Below are positions 24,901-33,358 of a stretch of 64,000 bases of DNA, in pieces (position 1 is the stretch's first letter; the number at the start of each line of letters is the position of its first letter). The notes under the pieces are model-generated. The model did not search any database and was not told where the DNA came from. It saw nothing but the letters and a program-made list of their open reading frames with translations. The position numbers and the translations under genes were made by a program. The DNA comes from JAUYQR01 sp050632395. Lineage in GTDB: Bacteria; Pseudomonadota; Alphaproteobacteria; Rhodobacterales; Rhodobacteraceae. Where the stretch lies: assembly GCF_050632395.1 (NCBI RefSeq), contig NZ_CP192600.1:1116001-1180000 (forward strand), in the 5' to 3' direction.

Positions 24901-25388
24901 TCGAATATCCTTTTCAGGCGGGCCTCGTAGCGGGATTTGATGTCATCGCGCACGGCGTCGGGGTCGGGCGCATGGAGCGCGTGGATCAGGAGCGCGCGGC
25001 CGCAGGTGCTCATGTCGGCGGTGAGGGTGCCGGGGGTCATGGTGATGGTGCCGGCAAGAAGCGTGATCGCCTCGGGTGTTTTCAGATCGAGGGGCACGGT
25101 GATCCAGGCGGAGCGGATCTTGGCGTTCGGCATGAAGAGGACGATGCGCGCGACCTGAAAGTTGGCGACGATGACATCCCACAAGACGAGGAGCGCGTAG
25201 GCAAAGAGGCTGAGTGGGCGGCGCACCTTCGGGCGGTCGGGCCACCATGCGGCGGTGAGGTGCGGGATGACGAGGGCAAGGATGGCGGCCATCACGAGGC
25301 TGCCGATCTTGAACTGGTTGACCAGAAGCATCCAGACGACGACCAGCGTCAGCGACAGGTAGGGGTGCGGCAGGAGCTTACTGAGCAT
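24897..25388 (-). CDS. mrpE: Multisubunit cation/proton antiporter subunit E
   Basis: A 163-aa protein beginning MLSKLLPHPYLSLTLVVVWM; earlier in-frame codons up to 25460 are mrpD read in another frame. Features of MrpE are LVNQFKIGSLVMAAILALVIP, the YALLVLWDVIVANFQVARIV segment and TITMTPGTLTADM. It has two to three helices plus a cytosolic C-terminal domain. It overlaps the end of mrpD by 11 bases. Confidence 0.92.
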   Translation of the reverse strand: MLSKLLPHPYLSLTLVVVWMLLVNQFKIGSLVMAAILALVIPHLTAAWWPDRPKVRRPLSLFAYALLVLWDVIVANFQVARIVLFMPNAKIRSAWITVPLDLKTPEAITLLAGTITMTPGTLTADMSTCGRALLIHALHAPDPDAVRDDIKSRYEARLKRIFE

Positions 25389-26892
25389 CGGCGCGATCCT
25401 GATAAAGCTGGGTGGCGGCGATATAGGGTGCGGGGTCGTAGAGGCTGGCCGCCGTGGCATCGAGCCAGCGCGTGACGGGGCCGGCGAGGATGGTCAGGGC
25501 GGCGAGGGCGGCGAGGAGGGCGAACACGGCGGCGAAGGCGAGGGTTTCGGGTTTTGCTTCGGGCGGGTTGCCTGCTGTGGCGTGGGATTTCCAGAAGAGG
25601 GTGGAGCCCGCGCGCGAGAGGCCGAGGATCGTCAGGAAGCTGGAGACGAGGATCGCGGTCCAGACCGTTGCGGCGTGGTCGCGCCAGGCGTCGAGGATCA
25701 GCAGTTTGCCGATGAAGCCGGAGAGCGGCGGCATCCCGGCGATGGCGATGGCGGCGACCATGAAAATCGCGCCGATCAGGCCGGATTGGGCGATGGGGGA
25801 TTGGGCGGTGAGGCTGCCATCGGCGCGGCGGCGGGTGACGAGGTCGGCCACGAGAAAGAGGGCGGCGGTGGCGAGGGTGGAATGGAGGATGTAGTAAAGC
25901 GCGGCCGAGGTGGTGGCGGGGGTGAAGGCGGCGATGGCGATGAAGGCGGTGCCCATCGAGGCGATGGCGGCCATGGCCACGAGGCGCGGCAGGGTGGTGG
26001 CGCCAAGGATGCCGATGGCGCCGATGGCGAGGGTAAGGAGGGCTGCGGGCAGCAGCATCTCGGCAATCAGGGGGCCGGTGGCGGGCAGGGTGGTCGGGAA
26101 GATCAGCGTGCCGAAGCGGATCGTGGCATAGGCGCCGACCTTGGTCATCACGGCGAACATGGCCGCGACCACGCCGGGGGCGTTGGCGTAGGTGCCGGGC
26201 AGCCAGAACTGCAAGGGCACCAGCGCGCCCTTGATGGCGAAGACCATGATCAGCATGACGGCGGCGACGCGGATCAGGGCGGCGTCGCCATCGGGCAGGG
26301 TGGGGAGTTTCTCGGCAAGGTCGGCCATGTTGAGCGTGCCGGTGACGGCGTAGACCGTGGCGAGCGCGATCAGGAAGAGCGAGGAGCCGACGAGGTTGAA
26401 GGCGATGTACTGGATGCCGGCGCGGGTACGGTCACGGGTGCCGCCGTGGATCATCAGGCCGTAGGAGGCGATCAGCAGCACCTCGAAGAACACGAACAGG
26501 TTGAAGGCGTCGCCGGTCAGGAAGGCACCGGAAATGCCCATCAGGAGGAAGTGGAGGAGCGGGTGGAAATGCGCGCCCTTCGTATCCCAGCCCGAACCTA
26601 TGGCGTAGAGCACGACTGGCAGCGCAAGACCGCTGAGAAGGAGGACCATCATCGCCGAGAGCCGATCCAGCACCAGCACGATGCCGAAGGGGGCGGGCCA
26701 GTTGCCGAGGAAGTAACCTTCGGGGCCGTTCTGGGTAGCGGCGAGGCAAAGTGCGATGGCGATGGCGTTGAGCGCGGCGATGCCGGCGACCGAAATGATC
26801 CTCTGGAACCGCAGGTCGCGGCGAAAGCCGATGACCATGAGCGCCGCAAGGAGGGCGGGCAGGACGACAGGGGCGATGATCCAGTGGGTCAT
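25378..26892 (-). CDS. mrpD: Multisubunit cation/proton antiporter subunit D
   Basis: A 504-aa protein with about 14 transmembrane helices, homologous to NuoM/NuoN-type proton channels. Key stretches are FFEVLLIASYGLMIHGG with the conserved Glu, FAIKGALVPLQFWLPGTYANAPG with the channel Lys, and the later MPPLSGFIGKLLILDAW. It forms the ion-translocating core together with MrpA. It overlaps mrpC (4 bases) and mrpE (11 bases). Confidence 0.95.
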   Translation of the reverse strand: MTHWIIAPVVLPALLAALMVIGFRRDLRFQRIISVAGIAALNAIAIALCLAATQNGPEGYFLGNWPAPFGIVLVLDRLSAMMVLLLSGLALPVVLYAIGSGWDTKGAHFHPLLHFLLMGISGAFLTGDAFNLFVFFEVLLIASYGLMIHGGTRDRTRAGIQYIAFNLVGSSLFLIALATVYAVTGTLNMADLAEKLPTLPDGDAALIRVAAVMLIMVFAIKGALVPLQFWLPGTYANAPGVVAAMFAVMTKVGAYATIRFGTLIFPTTLPATGPLIAEMLLPAALLTLAIGAIGILGATTLPRLVAMAAIASMGTAFIAIAAFTPATTSAALYYILHSTLATAALFLVADLVTRRRADGSLTAQSPIAQSGLIGAIFMVAAIAIAGMPPLSGFIGKLLILDAWRDHAATVWTAILVSSFLTILGLSRAGSTLFWKSHATAGNPPEAKPETLAFAAVFALLAALAALTILAGPVTRWLDATAASLYDPAPYIAATQLYQDRADAQ

Positions 26893-27215
26893 GGCTCACC
26901 GTCCATGTCGACCTTGTCGTGCCCGGATTCGAGGTAGCCGCCAAGCGACATGATGACGATCACGGCGGTCATGCCAAAGGAGATCACGATGGCGGTCAGC
27001 ACCAGCGCCTGCGGCAGGGGGTCGGCGTAGGTGGCGCCCTTGGCGATGATCGGGGGCTGGTTCACGGCAAGGCGGCCGGCGGCGAAGATGAAGATGTTGA
27101 CCGCGTAGCTGAGAAAGGTGAGGCCGAGGATCACCGGGAAGGTGCGCAGGCGCAGCATGAGGTAAATGCCGACCGAGGTCAGCAGGCCGATGGTGGAGGC
27201 GACGAGAAGTTCCAT
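26889..27215 (-). CDS. mrpC: Multisubunit cation/proton antiporter subunit C
   Basis: A 108-aa NuoK-like protein with three helices. Visible are GIYLMLRLRTFPVILGLTFL, YAVNIFIFAAGRL and DPLPQALVLTAIVISFGMTA, all typical of MrpC. The start is the ATG at 27215, overlapping the mrpAB stop by four bases (ATGA); the longer open frame is mrpA read in another frame. Confidence 0.95.
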   Translation of the reverse strand: MELLVASTIGLLTSVGIYLMLRLRTFPVILGLTFLSYAVNIFIFAAGRLAVNQPPIIAKGATYADPLPQALVLTAIVISFGMTAVIVIMSLGGYLESGHDKVDMDGEP

Positions 27216-30055
27216 CAGCGGGCCTCCCGGCTGGGGTCGATATCGAAGGCGTCGGGGTTGACCTTTTCGCCGGCGCGCAGGGCCATGCGGGAAAGCGAGG
27301 CCAAGGACAGCATCACCGCGCCGAGGACGCAGAGGAACACGCCAAGGTCGAAGATCGCGGCGGTTGCAAGTTCGAACGTCTCGAGCGGCCAGACGGTGAT
27401 GTAGTCGTAGCCGGAGGTCAGGAACGGCAGGCCCATGACCCAAGCGCCGACGCCGGCGAGCGAGGCTACAAGGACGCCGGCGCCGATCAGGATGTGGTGG
27501 TCATAGCGCTGGCGGCGGTGGCTCCAGACATATCCCGAGGCGAGGTATTGCAGCAGGTAGGCGATGGCGAAAACGAGGCCCGCGACGAAGCCGCCGCCGG
27601 GCAGGTTGTGACCGCGGAGGTAGATGTAGACGCCGACCATCATCGCCATCGGCAAAAGGACACGGGCGGCAATGGCCAGCATCATCGGGTGGCGGTCGCC
27701 CGAATCGTTGGTGCCGGGGCCGATGGCGCGGAGGCGGGCCGAGACGGTTGGGCTGCGCAGGAGCGCTTCGGACAGGGCGAAGATCACGAGGGCGGCGATG
27801 CCGAGGACGATGATCTCGCCGTAGGTGTCATAGCCGCGGAAGTCGACGATGATGGTGTTGACGGCGTTGGTGCCGCCCGCGCCGGGTTTCGATTGCGCAA
27901 GGTGGAAGTGCGAGATCGGGTCGAACGCGGGGGCGCGGGTCATAAGGGCGTAGACGAGGCTGCCGATGCCCGCGCCCGCGACGGCCGCGATGGCGGCATC
28001 ACGCAGGCGGCGGGGGGTGGTGCTTTCGACAGGCGTGGTTTTCGGCAGGAAGTTGAGGGCGAGGAGCATCAGGAGGATCGTCACCACCTCGACGCTGATC
28101 TGGGTGAGGGCGAGGTCGGGGGCGGAGAACCACGCAAAGCCGATGGAGATGATGAGGCCGACGATGCCGGTGAGGAGAAGGGCTATCACCCGGTCGCGGT
28201 GCATGGCCACGGTGGCGAGGGCGGCGATCATCAGGATGGCCCAGGCGATGACGGGGACGGGTTGCATGGGCAAGGGCACGCGGGTGCCGGGCAAGTGCGT
28301 GCCGGTGGCGAAGGCGTAGGCACTGGCGGCGGCGATGGCGAGGGTGGCGATGGCGATGGCGCGGGTAAGCGAGCCGTTGTGGAGCGCGGCGGTCATGTCG
28401 CGCGACGCGGCGGCGAGGGGTTCGATGATGCCGTCGAAGATACGCTTGGCGTCGGGGCGCGGGGTGGCTTTCCACAGCGCCATCAGGCGGGGGTGAAGGC
28501 CGAGAAGTGCGAGGCCACCGCCGAAAGCGGCCACCGACATCCAGAGGGCTGCTGCTTCCAACCCGTGCCAGAGCGTGATCTTGACGGCGACCGGCTCTCC
28601 GGTGACGGCGCCGGCGGCTGCGTTGACGAGCCAGCTTGCGGTCAGCATCGGCAACAGGCCGATCACGACGACGAGGGCTGCGAGGAACGCCGGGGCGGCC
28701 CAGAGGCCGACGCCGGGGTCATGCGGCTTGTGCGGGTAATCGTCGCGCACCGGGCCCAGGAAGCCGTGGGCAAGGAAGCGGAACGAGTAGGCGACCGAGA
28801 AGAGCGCGCCGATGGTGGCGAGGAGGCCCATCGCCCAAGGGGTGAGCCAGACGGTGTCGGCGGCCTCTTGCAGCATCATTTCCTTCGACAGGAAGCCGTT
28901 GAGGGGCGCCATGCCGGCCATCGACAGTGAGGCGAGAAGGGCGATGGTGAAGGTGATCGGCATCAGGGTGCGCAGGCCGCCGAGACGCTTCATGTCGCGG
29001 GTATGCGCCTCGTGGTCGACGATGCCGGCGGTCATGAAGAGGGCGGCCTTGAAGGTGGCGTGGTTGATGATGTGGAAGACGGCGACGGTGGCGGCGGTCT
29101 TGGTGCCGAAGCCCAGAAGCATGGTGATGAGGCCAAGGTGGCTGACGGTGGAGAAGGCCAGCAGCGCCTTCAGGTCATCCTTGAAGAGCGCGATCTTGGC
29201 GGCCATCACCATCGTAACAAGGCCGGTGGTGGCGACGATCCAGAACCATTCCGGGGTGCCGGCCAGCACGGGCCACATCCGCGCCATCAGAAAGAGGCCC
29301 GCCTTCACCATCGTGGCGGAGTGGAGGTAGGCCGAGACTGGCGTTGGGGCGGCCATCGCGTGCGGCAGCCAGAAGTGGAACGGGAACTGCGCGGATTTGG
29401 TGAAGGCGCCGAGGAGGATCAGGATCAGGGCTGGGAGGTAGAGCGGGGAGGCCTGAATCAGCGCCTTGTTTTGCAAGATCACGGTCAGATCGTAGCTGCC
29501 GACGATATTGCCGAGGATCAGCATGCCCGCGATCATCGCGAGGCCACCTGCGCCCGTGACGGCCAAAGCCATGCGTGCGCCCTGACGACCTTCGGGCAGG
29601 TGTTTCCAGTAGCCGATCAGGAGGAACGACGACAGCGAGGTCAGTTCCCAGAAGATCAGGAGGAGCAGGATGTTGTCGGAGAGGACGATGCCCACCATCG
29701 CGCCCTGGAAGAGGAGGAGGTAGGTGTAGAACTGCCCCATCGGATCGCGCGCAGAAAGGTAGAAGCGGGCGTAGAGGATGATGAGAAGGCCGATGCCGAG
29801 GATCAGCCCGGCAAAGAGAAGGCCAAGCCCGTCGAGGAAGAAGTTGGCGTTGAGGCCGAGGCCGGGAAGCCAGTCGATGCGGGTCTGCACCACCTCGCCG
29901 CGCAGGACGGCGGGGGCGTGGAGGGCTAGGAGCAGAAGGGCGAGTGCGGTGACGAGGCCGGTCGCAAGCGCGCAGGCGTTGCGACCGAAGCGGATCATCA
30001 GGCCGGGGAGGAGTGCGCCGAAGAAGGGAAGTGCCGCGATCAGCGCGAGTGACAT
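27215..30055 (-). CDS. mrpA: Fused multisubunit cation/proton antiporter subunits A and B
   Basis: A 946-aa membrane protein and the first gene of the operon. Residues about 1-500 are NuoL-like: FWELTSLSSFLLIGYW with the conserved Glu, TKSAQFPFHFWLPHAMAAPTPVSAYLHS, and GMAPLNGFLSKEMM. A central MbhD-like stretch follows (ALTQISVEVVTILLMLLALN). The last 150 residues are MrpB (GHNLPGGGFVAGLVFAIAYLLQYL). A/B fusion is common in alphaproteobacterial Pha/Mrp systems. The complex supports pH and salt tolerance; with A/B fused, all seven classical subunits are accounted for by six genes. Confidence 0.95.
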   Translation of the reverse strand: MSLALIAALPFFGALLPGLMIRFGRNACALATGLVTALALLLLALHAPAVLRGEVVQTRIDWLPGLGLNANFFLDGLGLLFAGLILGIGLLIILYARFYLSARDPMGQFYTYLLLFQGAMVGIVLSDNILLLLIFWELTSLSSFLLIGYWKHLPEGRQGARMALAVTGAGGLAMIAGMLILGNIVGSYDLTVILQNKALIQASPLYLPALILILLGAFTKSAQFPFHFWLPHAMAAPTPVSAYLHSATMVKAGLFLMARMWPVLAGTPEWFWIVATTGLVTMVMAAKIALFKDDLKALLAFSTVSHLGLITMLLGFGTKTAATVAVFHIINHATFKAALFMTAGIVDHEAHTRDMKRLGGLRTLMPITFTIALLASLSMAGMAPLNGFLSKEMMLQEAADTVWLTPWAMGLLATIGALFSVAYSFRFLAHGFLGPVRDDYPHKPHDPGVGLWAAPAFLAALVVVIGLLPMLTASWLVNAAAGAVTGEPVAVKITLWHGLEAAALWMSVAAFGGGLALLGLHPRLMALWKATPRPDAKRIFDGIIEPLAAASRDMTAALHNGSLTRAIAIATLAIAAASAYAFATGTHLPGTRVPLPMQPVPVIAWAILMIAALATVAMHRDRVIALLLTGIVGLIISIGFAWFSAPDLALTQISVEVVTILLMLLALNFLPKTTPVESTTPRRLRDAAIAAVAGAGIGSLVYALMTRAPAFDPISHFHLAQSKPGAGGTNAVNTIIVDFRGYDTYGEIIVLGIAALVIFALSEALLRSPTVSARLRAIGPGTNDSGDRHPMMLAIAARVLLPMAMMVGVYIYLRGHNLPGGGFVAGLVFAIAYLLQYLASGYVWSHRRQRYDHHILIGAGVLVASLAGVGAWVMGLPFLTSGYDYITVWPLETFELATAAIFDLGVFLCVLGAVMLSLASLSRMALRAGEKVNPDAFDIDPSREAR

Positions 30056-30160
30056 ATGGGCGGCTTCCTCGTCGTGGCCTGGCGGATTGGCGCGCAGAAT
30101 GCATCGCGGCGGGTTTGGCGTAACGTACCCACTCTTGCGCCGGGTTCAAGGCCGGAGGAA

Positions 30161-30189
30161 GCGAACCGCACGGGTCGGGTGCGGTTCGC
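30161..30189 (-). terminator. Strong 11-bp stem-loop after frcA
   Basis: GCGAACCGCAC and GTGCGGTTCGC form a perfect 11-bp stem with a 7-base loop, 8 bases past the frcA stop on the minus strand, followed by TTCC. It should end the frcBCA transcript before the mrp operon. Confidence 0.7.
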
Positions 30190-30196
30190 GAGGCGA

Positions 30197-30979
30197 TTAC
30201 ACCGGTTCGGTGACGCCTTCGGGCAGTTTTGCCCCGGTCATGAAGGCCACGGCGTCGGACATGGAGTAGTCCGACGGCTTGATGACGCAAAGCCTGCGGC
30301 CAAGCCGGTGGATGTGGATGCGGTCAGCCACTTCGAACACATGGGGCATGTTGTGGCTGATCAGGATGATCGGGATGCCACGCGCGCGAACGTCGCGGAT
30401 CAGTTCCAGCACCCGGCGGCTTTCCTTGACGCCGAGGGCGGCGGTGGGTTCGTCGAGGATCACGACCTTCGATCCGAAGGCGGCGGCACGGGCCACGGCG
30501 ACGCCCTGACGCTGGCCGCCCGACAGGGTTTCGACCGGCTGGGTGATGTCCTGGATGGTCATCAGGCCCAGTTCGCTGAGCTTGTCGCGGGCGAATTTCT
30601 CCATCCGCGCGCGGTCCATCTTGCGGAATACCGTGCCCATGATGCCGGGTTCGCGCCATTCGCGGCCAAGGAACATGTTGTCGGCGATGGATAGGGCCGG
30701 CGACATGGCGAGGTTTTGGTAGACCGTTTCGATGCCAAGGGCGCGGGCGTCCTCGGGGCTGCGGAAATGGACCGGCTTGCCGTCCAGAAGGATCTCGCCG
30801 TGGTCGGGGACGACCGCGCCGGATAGGGCCTTGATCAGGGTGGATTTGCCGGCGCCGTTGTCGCCGATGACGGCGATGATTTCGCCCGGCATCAGTTCGA
30901 AGTCGGCGCCGCTCATCGCGACCACGGTGCCGTAGCGCTTCATCAGGCCTTTTGCCTGAAGGATCGGTGTCACGCTCAT
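30197..30979 (-). CDS. frcA: Sugar ABC transporter ATPase, FrcA-like
   Basis: A 260-aa ATPase with Walker A GDNGAGKST, the ABC signature LSGGQRQGVAVARA, Walker B VVILDEPTAAL and the switch His in ISHN. It is a single ATPase domain, unlike the duplicated RbsA/XylG type, as in Sinorhizobium FrcA. It energises uptake through the FrcC permease. The start MSVTPI at 30979 overlaps the frcC stop by four bases; a few upstream in-frame codons are not needed. Fructose, mannose or ribose are the likely substrates from family. Confidence 0.92.
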   Translation of the reverse strand: MSVTPILQAKGLMKRYGTVVAMSGADFELMPGEIIAVIGDNGAGKSTLIKALSGAVVPDHGEILLDGKPVHFRSPEDARALGIETVYQNLAMSPALSIADNMFLGREWREPGIMGTVFRKMDRARMEKFARDKLSELGLMTIQDITQPVETLSGGQRQGVAVARAAAFGSKVVILDEPTAALGVKESRRVLELIRDVRARGIPIILISHNMPHVFEVADRIHIHRLGRRLCVIKPSDYSMSDAVAFMTGAKLPEGVTEPV

Positions 30980-32052
30980 TGCGAAGCCCTCCGCAGCCAT
31001 TGGTCAAGCGATACGGCGATGATGACAAGGCAGCCCGCCGCGAATTTCTGCCAGTAGTCGTCGACCCCCGCGAGCGAGAGGCCGGTGATGAACACGCCCA
31101 CGATCATGGCGCCAAGGACCGAGCCGATGATCGAGCCGCGCCCGCCGAATAGCGAGGTGCCGCCGATCACCACGGCGGTGATGGACGCAAGGTTCACGTC
31201 GGAAAACGCGATGGGCGAAACCGAGCCGACGCGACCGACCGCAACCCAGGCGGCAAAGCCGCAGATCAGGCCGGCGACGGTGTAGACCGAGACCAGCGTT
31301 CGGTCGACCTTGATGCCTGACAGCATGGCCGCGTCAGGATCATCGCCGATGGCGTGGACATGGCGGCCCCAGGCGGTGTGGTTGAGGACATACCAAAGGA
31401 GGGCGGCCAGCAGCAGGAGTGTGATCCCGCCATAGCTGATGCTGGCGCCGCCGAAGTTGAAGCCCTTGCCGAAGATCAGAAGGAACGGCGCGTTCGCTTC
31501 GATGTCGACGTTGCGGATGGATTCGGACTGGGAATACCACAGCTTGATCGATTCAAAGATCGACAGCGTGCCGAGGGTCACGATGAAGGGCGGCAGGCGC
31601 ATCTTGGTGACGAGAAGGCCGTTCACGAGGCCCATGACGCCACCGACAACCACGCCGATCAGGATGGCAAGGCCGACAGGTACCCCCGCGAACACCGCGA
31701 GGTTGCCCATCACGAGCGAACTGAGCACAAGGATGGCACCAACCGACAGGTCGATGCCTGCGGTCAGGATGATGAGGGTTTGGGCAAGCGCGACAAAGCC
31801 GGTGACGGTGACCTGTTTCAGGATCGTCGAGAGTGCGCCGACGCCAAGAAAGCGCGGAGCGACGATGCTGAAGGCCGCGATCGACAACAGCAGCACCAGC
31901 GCCGGGATCATGGTCGGGTTGCGGCGCAGGAAGTTGCGCAGTTTGTGGATGAAGGTCTTGTCATCCCGCTCGAAGCTGGCCACCGCCGTATCGGCCTTGG
32001 TCAGGGTCGCTTCGTAATCGGAGATGGTCTTGGTCGGTGCGTCGCTACTCAT
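30976..32052 (-). CDS. frcC: Sugar ABC transporter permease, FrcC-like
   Basis: A 358-aa inner-membrane permease of the ribose/xylose (BPD_transp_2) family with about ten helices. It has ILTAGIDLSVGAILVLSSL and NGLLVTKMRLPPFIVTLGT, both typical. A 50-residue charged cytosolic N-terminus precedes the first helix, as in FrcC. The start MSSDAPTK at 32052 has a G/A-rich leader; the frame opens 14 codons earlier. It follows frcB after a stem-loop. Confidence 0.92.
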   Translation of the reverse strand: MSSDAPTKTISDYEATLTKADTAVASFERDDKTFIHKLRNFLRRNPTMIPALVLLLSIAAFSIVAPRFLGVGALSTILKQVTVTGFVALAQTLIILTAGIDLSVGAILVLSSLVMGNLAVFAGVPVGLAILIGVVVGGVMGLVNGLLVTKMRLPPFIVTLGTLSIFESIKLWYSQSESIRNVDIEANAPFLLIFGKGFNFGGASISYGGITLLLLAALLWYVLNHTAWGRHVHAIGDDPDAAMLSGIKVDRTLVSVYTVAGLICGFAAWVAVGRVGSVSPIAFSDVNLASITAVVIGGTSLFGGRGSIIGSVLGAMIVGVFITGLSLAGVDDYWQKFAAGCLVIIAVSLDQWLRRASQ

Positions 32053-32104
32053 CTGCAGTCTTCCCCCCGGCTGACGCTGATGCCTTTGCGGCATCGTCTA
32101 AGCA

Positions 32105-32130
32105 GAAGGGCGACTGTAAAGCCGCCCTTC
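32105..32130 (-). terminator. Intercistronic stem-loop between frcB and frcC
   Basis: GAAGGGCG and CGCCCTTC form a perfect 8-bp stem around a 10-base loop, between the binding-protein gene and the permease gene. Stem-loops here typically cut or protect the transcript so that the binding protein is made in excess (established for several ABC operons; inferred here). Confidence 0.6.
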
Positions 32131-32158
32131 CGTTAATCAACTCAAACCTGATGGAGGC

Positions 32159-33169
32159 TTAGCCCCAGCAAAGCTCGGTGCCCTTGGTGGTGTCGATCGA
32201 CGGGACGCCGTCAACCGGCTTGTCGGTGACGAGGTTCACACCGGTGTTGAAGAACGACAGGCCTTCGGTGACGGTCGGCTTGGTGCCGTCCTTGGCGTAG
32301 GCGACGATCGCTTCGATGCCTTTGGAAGCCATCAGCAGCGGGTACTGCTGCGAGGTGGCGCCGATCACGCCCGATTTGACCGAAGCCACGCCGGGGCAGC
32401 CGCCGTCAACCGAAACGATGATCGCTTGGCCTTCCTTGCCGGCGTTCTTGAGCGCCTGGTAGGCACCTTCAGCGGCCGGTTCGTTGATCGTGTAGACCAC
32501 GTTGATGTCCGGGTCCTTGGCGAGCAGGGTTTCCATCGCGCGCAGACCGCCTTCGGGGTTTGCGTCCGAGGTTTCGTGGCCGATTACGCGCGGGTCGGTT
32601 TCCGAAGCGAGCACGGTCAGATCCGGCACTTCGATGCCGAAGCCGGTCAGGAAGCCGGTGTTGCGCTGAACGTCAACCGAGATGTTGTCCTTGTTGATGT
32701 CGAGCATCGCGATCTTGGCGGTGGCGGCGCCTTCGCCCATCGTCGCGGCGGCCCATTTGCCGATCAGGACGCCGGCTTCGAAGTTGTCGGTCGCAAAGGT
32801 GATGTCCTGAGCTTCGGTGTCAGCCAAGGGCGTGTCGAGGGCGATCACGAGGATGCCGGCAGCGCGGGCGTCCTTGAGGGCCGGGCCGACAGAGTCGTTC
32901 GACGGGGTGATCAGGATACCCTTGGCACCAGCGGCGACGCAGTTTTCGATGGCGGTGATCTGCGGGGCGGCGTCGCCGTCCTTTTCACCGGCGTAAGCCT
33001 GGAAATCGAGGCCGGCTGCGGTGGCGGCAGCCTCGGCGCCTTCCTTCATTTTCACGAAGAAGGGGTTGGTGTTGTTCTTGGTGATGAGGCAGGCGAGGTC
33101 GGCGGCCGAAGCGGTGCCAGCCAGCAAGGCCAGCGCACCGGCGCCGAGCAGAAGCTTGGTCAGTTTCAT
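32159..33169 (-). CDS. frcB: Sugar ABC transporter substrate-binding protein, FrcB-like
   Basis: A 336-aa periplasmic binding protein. It has a signal peptide (MKLTKLLLGAGALALLAGTASAA), then the pentose/hexose-binding fold with ITKNNTNPFFVKMKEGAEAA, AKGILITPSNDSVGPA, VIALDTPL and VVYTINEPAAEGAYQAL. This resembles Sinorhizobium FrcB (fructose, with ribose and mannose). The start at 33169 follows a GGAGGA-type leader; upstream in-frame codons to 33253 are leader. It is first in frcBCA and divergent from a ROK regulator with a palindrome between them. Confidence 0.93.
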   Translation of the reverse strand: MKLTKLLLGAGALALLAGTASAADLACLITKNNTNPFFVKMKEGAEAAATAAGLDFQAYAGEKDGDAAPQITAIENCVAAGAKGILITPSNDSVGPALKDARAAGILVIALDTPLADTEAQDITFATDNFEAGVLIGKWAAATMGEGAATAKIAMLDINKDNISVDVQRNTGFLTGFGIEVPDLTVLASETDPRVIGHETSDANPEGGLRAMETLLAKDPDINVVYTINEPAAEGAYQALKNAGKEGQAIIVSVDGGCPGVASVKSGVIGATSQQYPLLMASKGIEAIVAYAKDGTKPTVTEGLSFFNTGVNLVTDKPVDGVPSIDTTKGTELCWG

Positions 33170-33284
33170 TGGTAGTCCTCCCAAAAGTGACGGGCTTGCT
33201 GCCCGGCTGTGATTCCGTCGCAGGTGCTTTGGCACTGCGGCGAGTGGGACCATGACCCGAATCCCAAGGGTGCGTCAAGATAAT

Positions 33285-33301
33285 TAAATCACTCTGATTT
33301 A
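33285..33301. promoter_or_regulatory. Palindromic operator candidate between frcB and ROK regulator
   Basis: TAAATCA-CTC-TGATTTA is a perfect 7-bp inverted repeat in an A+T-rich stretch between the divergent starts (33169 and 33359). A TTGACA box at 33305-33310 lies beside it, so a bound regulator would cover the promoter of the ROK gene. The regulator next door is the natural candidate. Confidence 0.6.
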
Positions 33302-33358
33302 TTATTGACAGGCTGCCGTTTTCTTACGCACTCTGCCTTCTGGAACGCGGGGGGAATC

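Noticed and set aside
25582..26937. 451-aa plus-strand ORF opposite mrpD
   Set aside because: Low-complexity Gly/Asp/Glu/His shadow of the antiporter gene.
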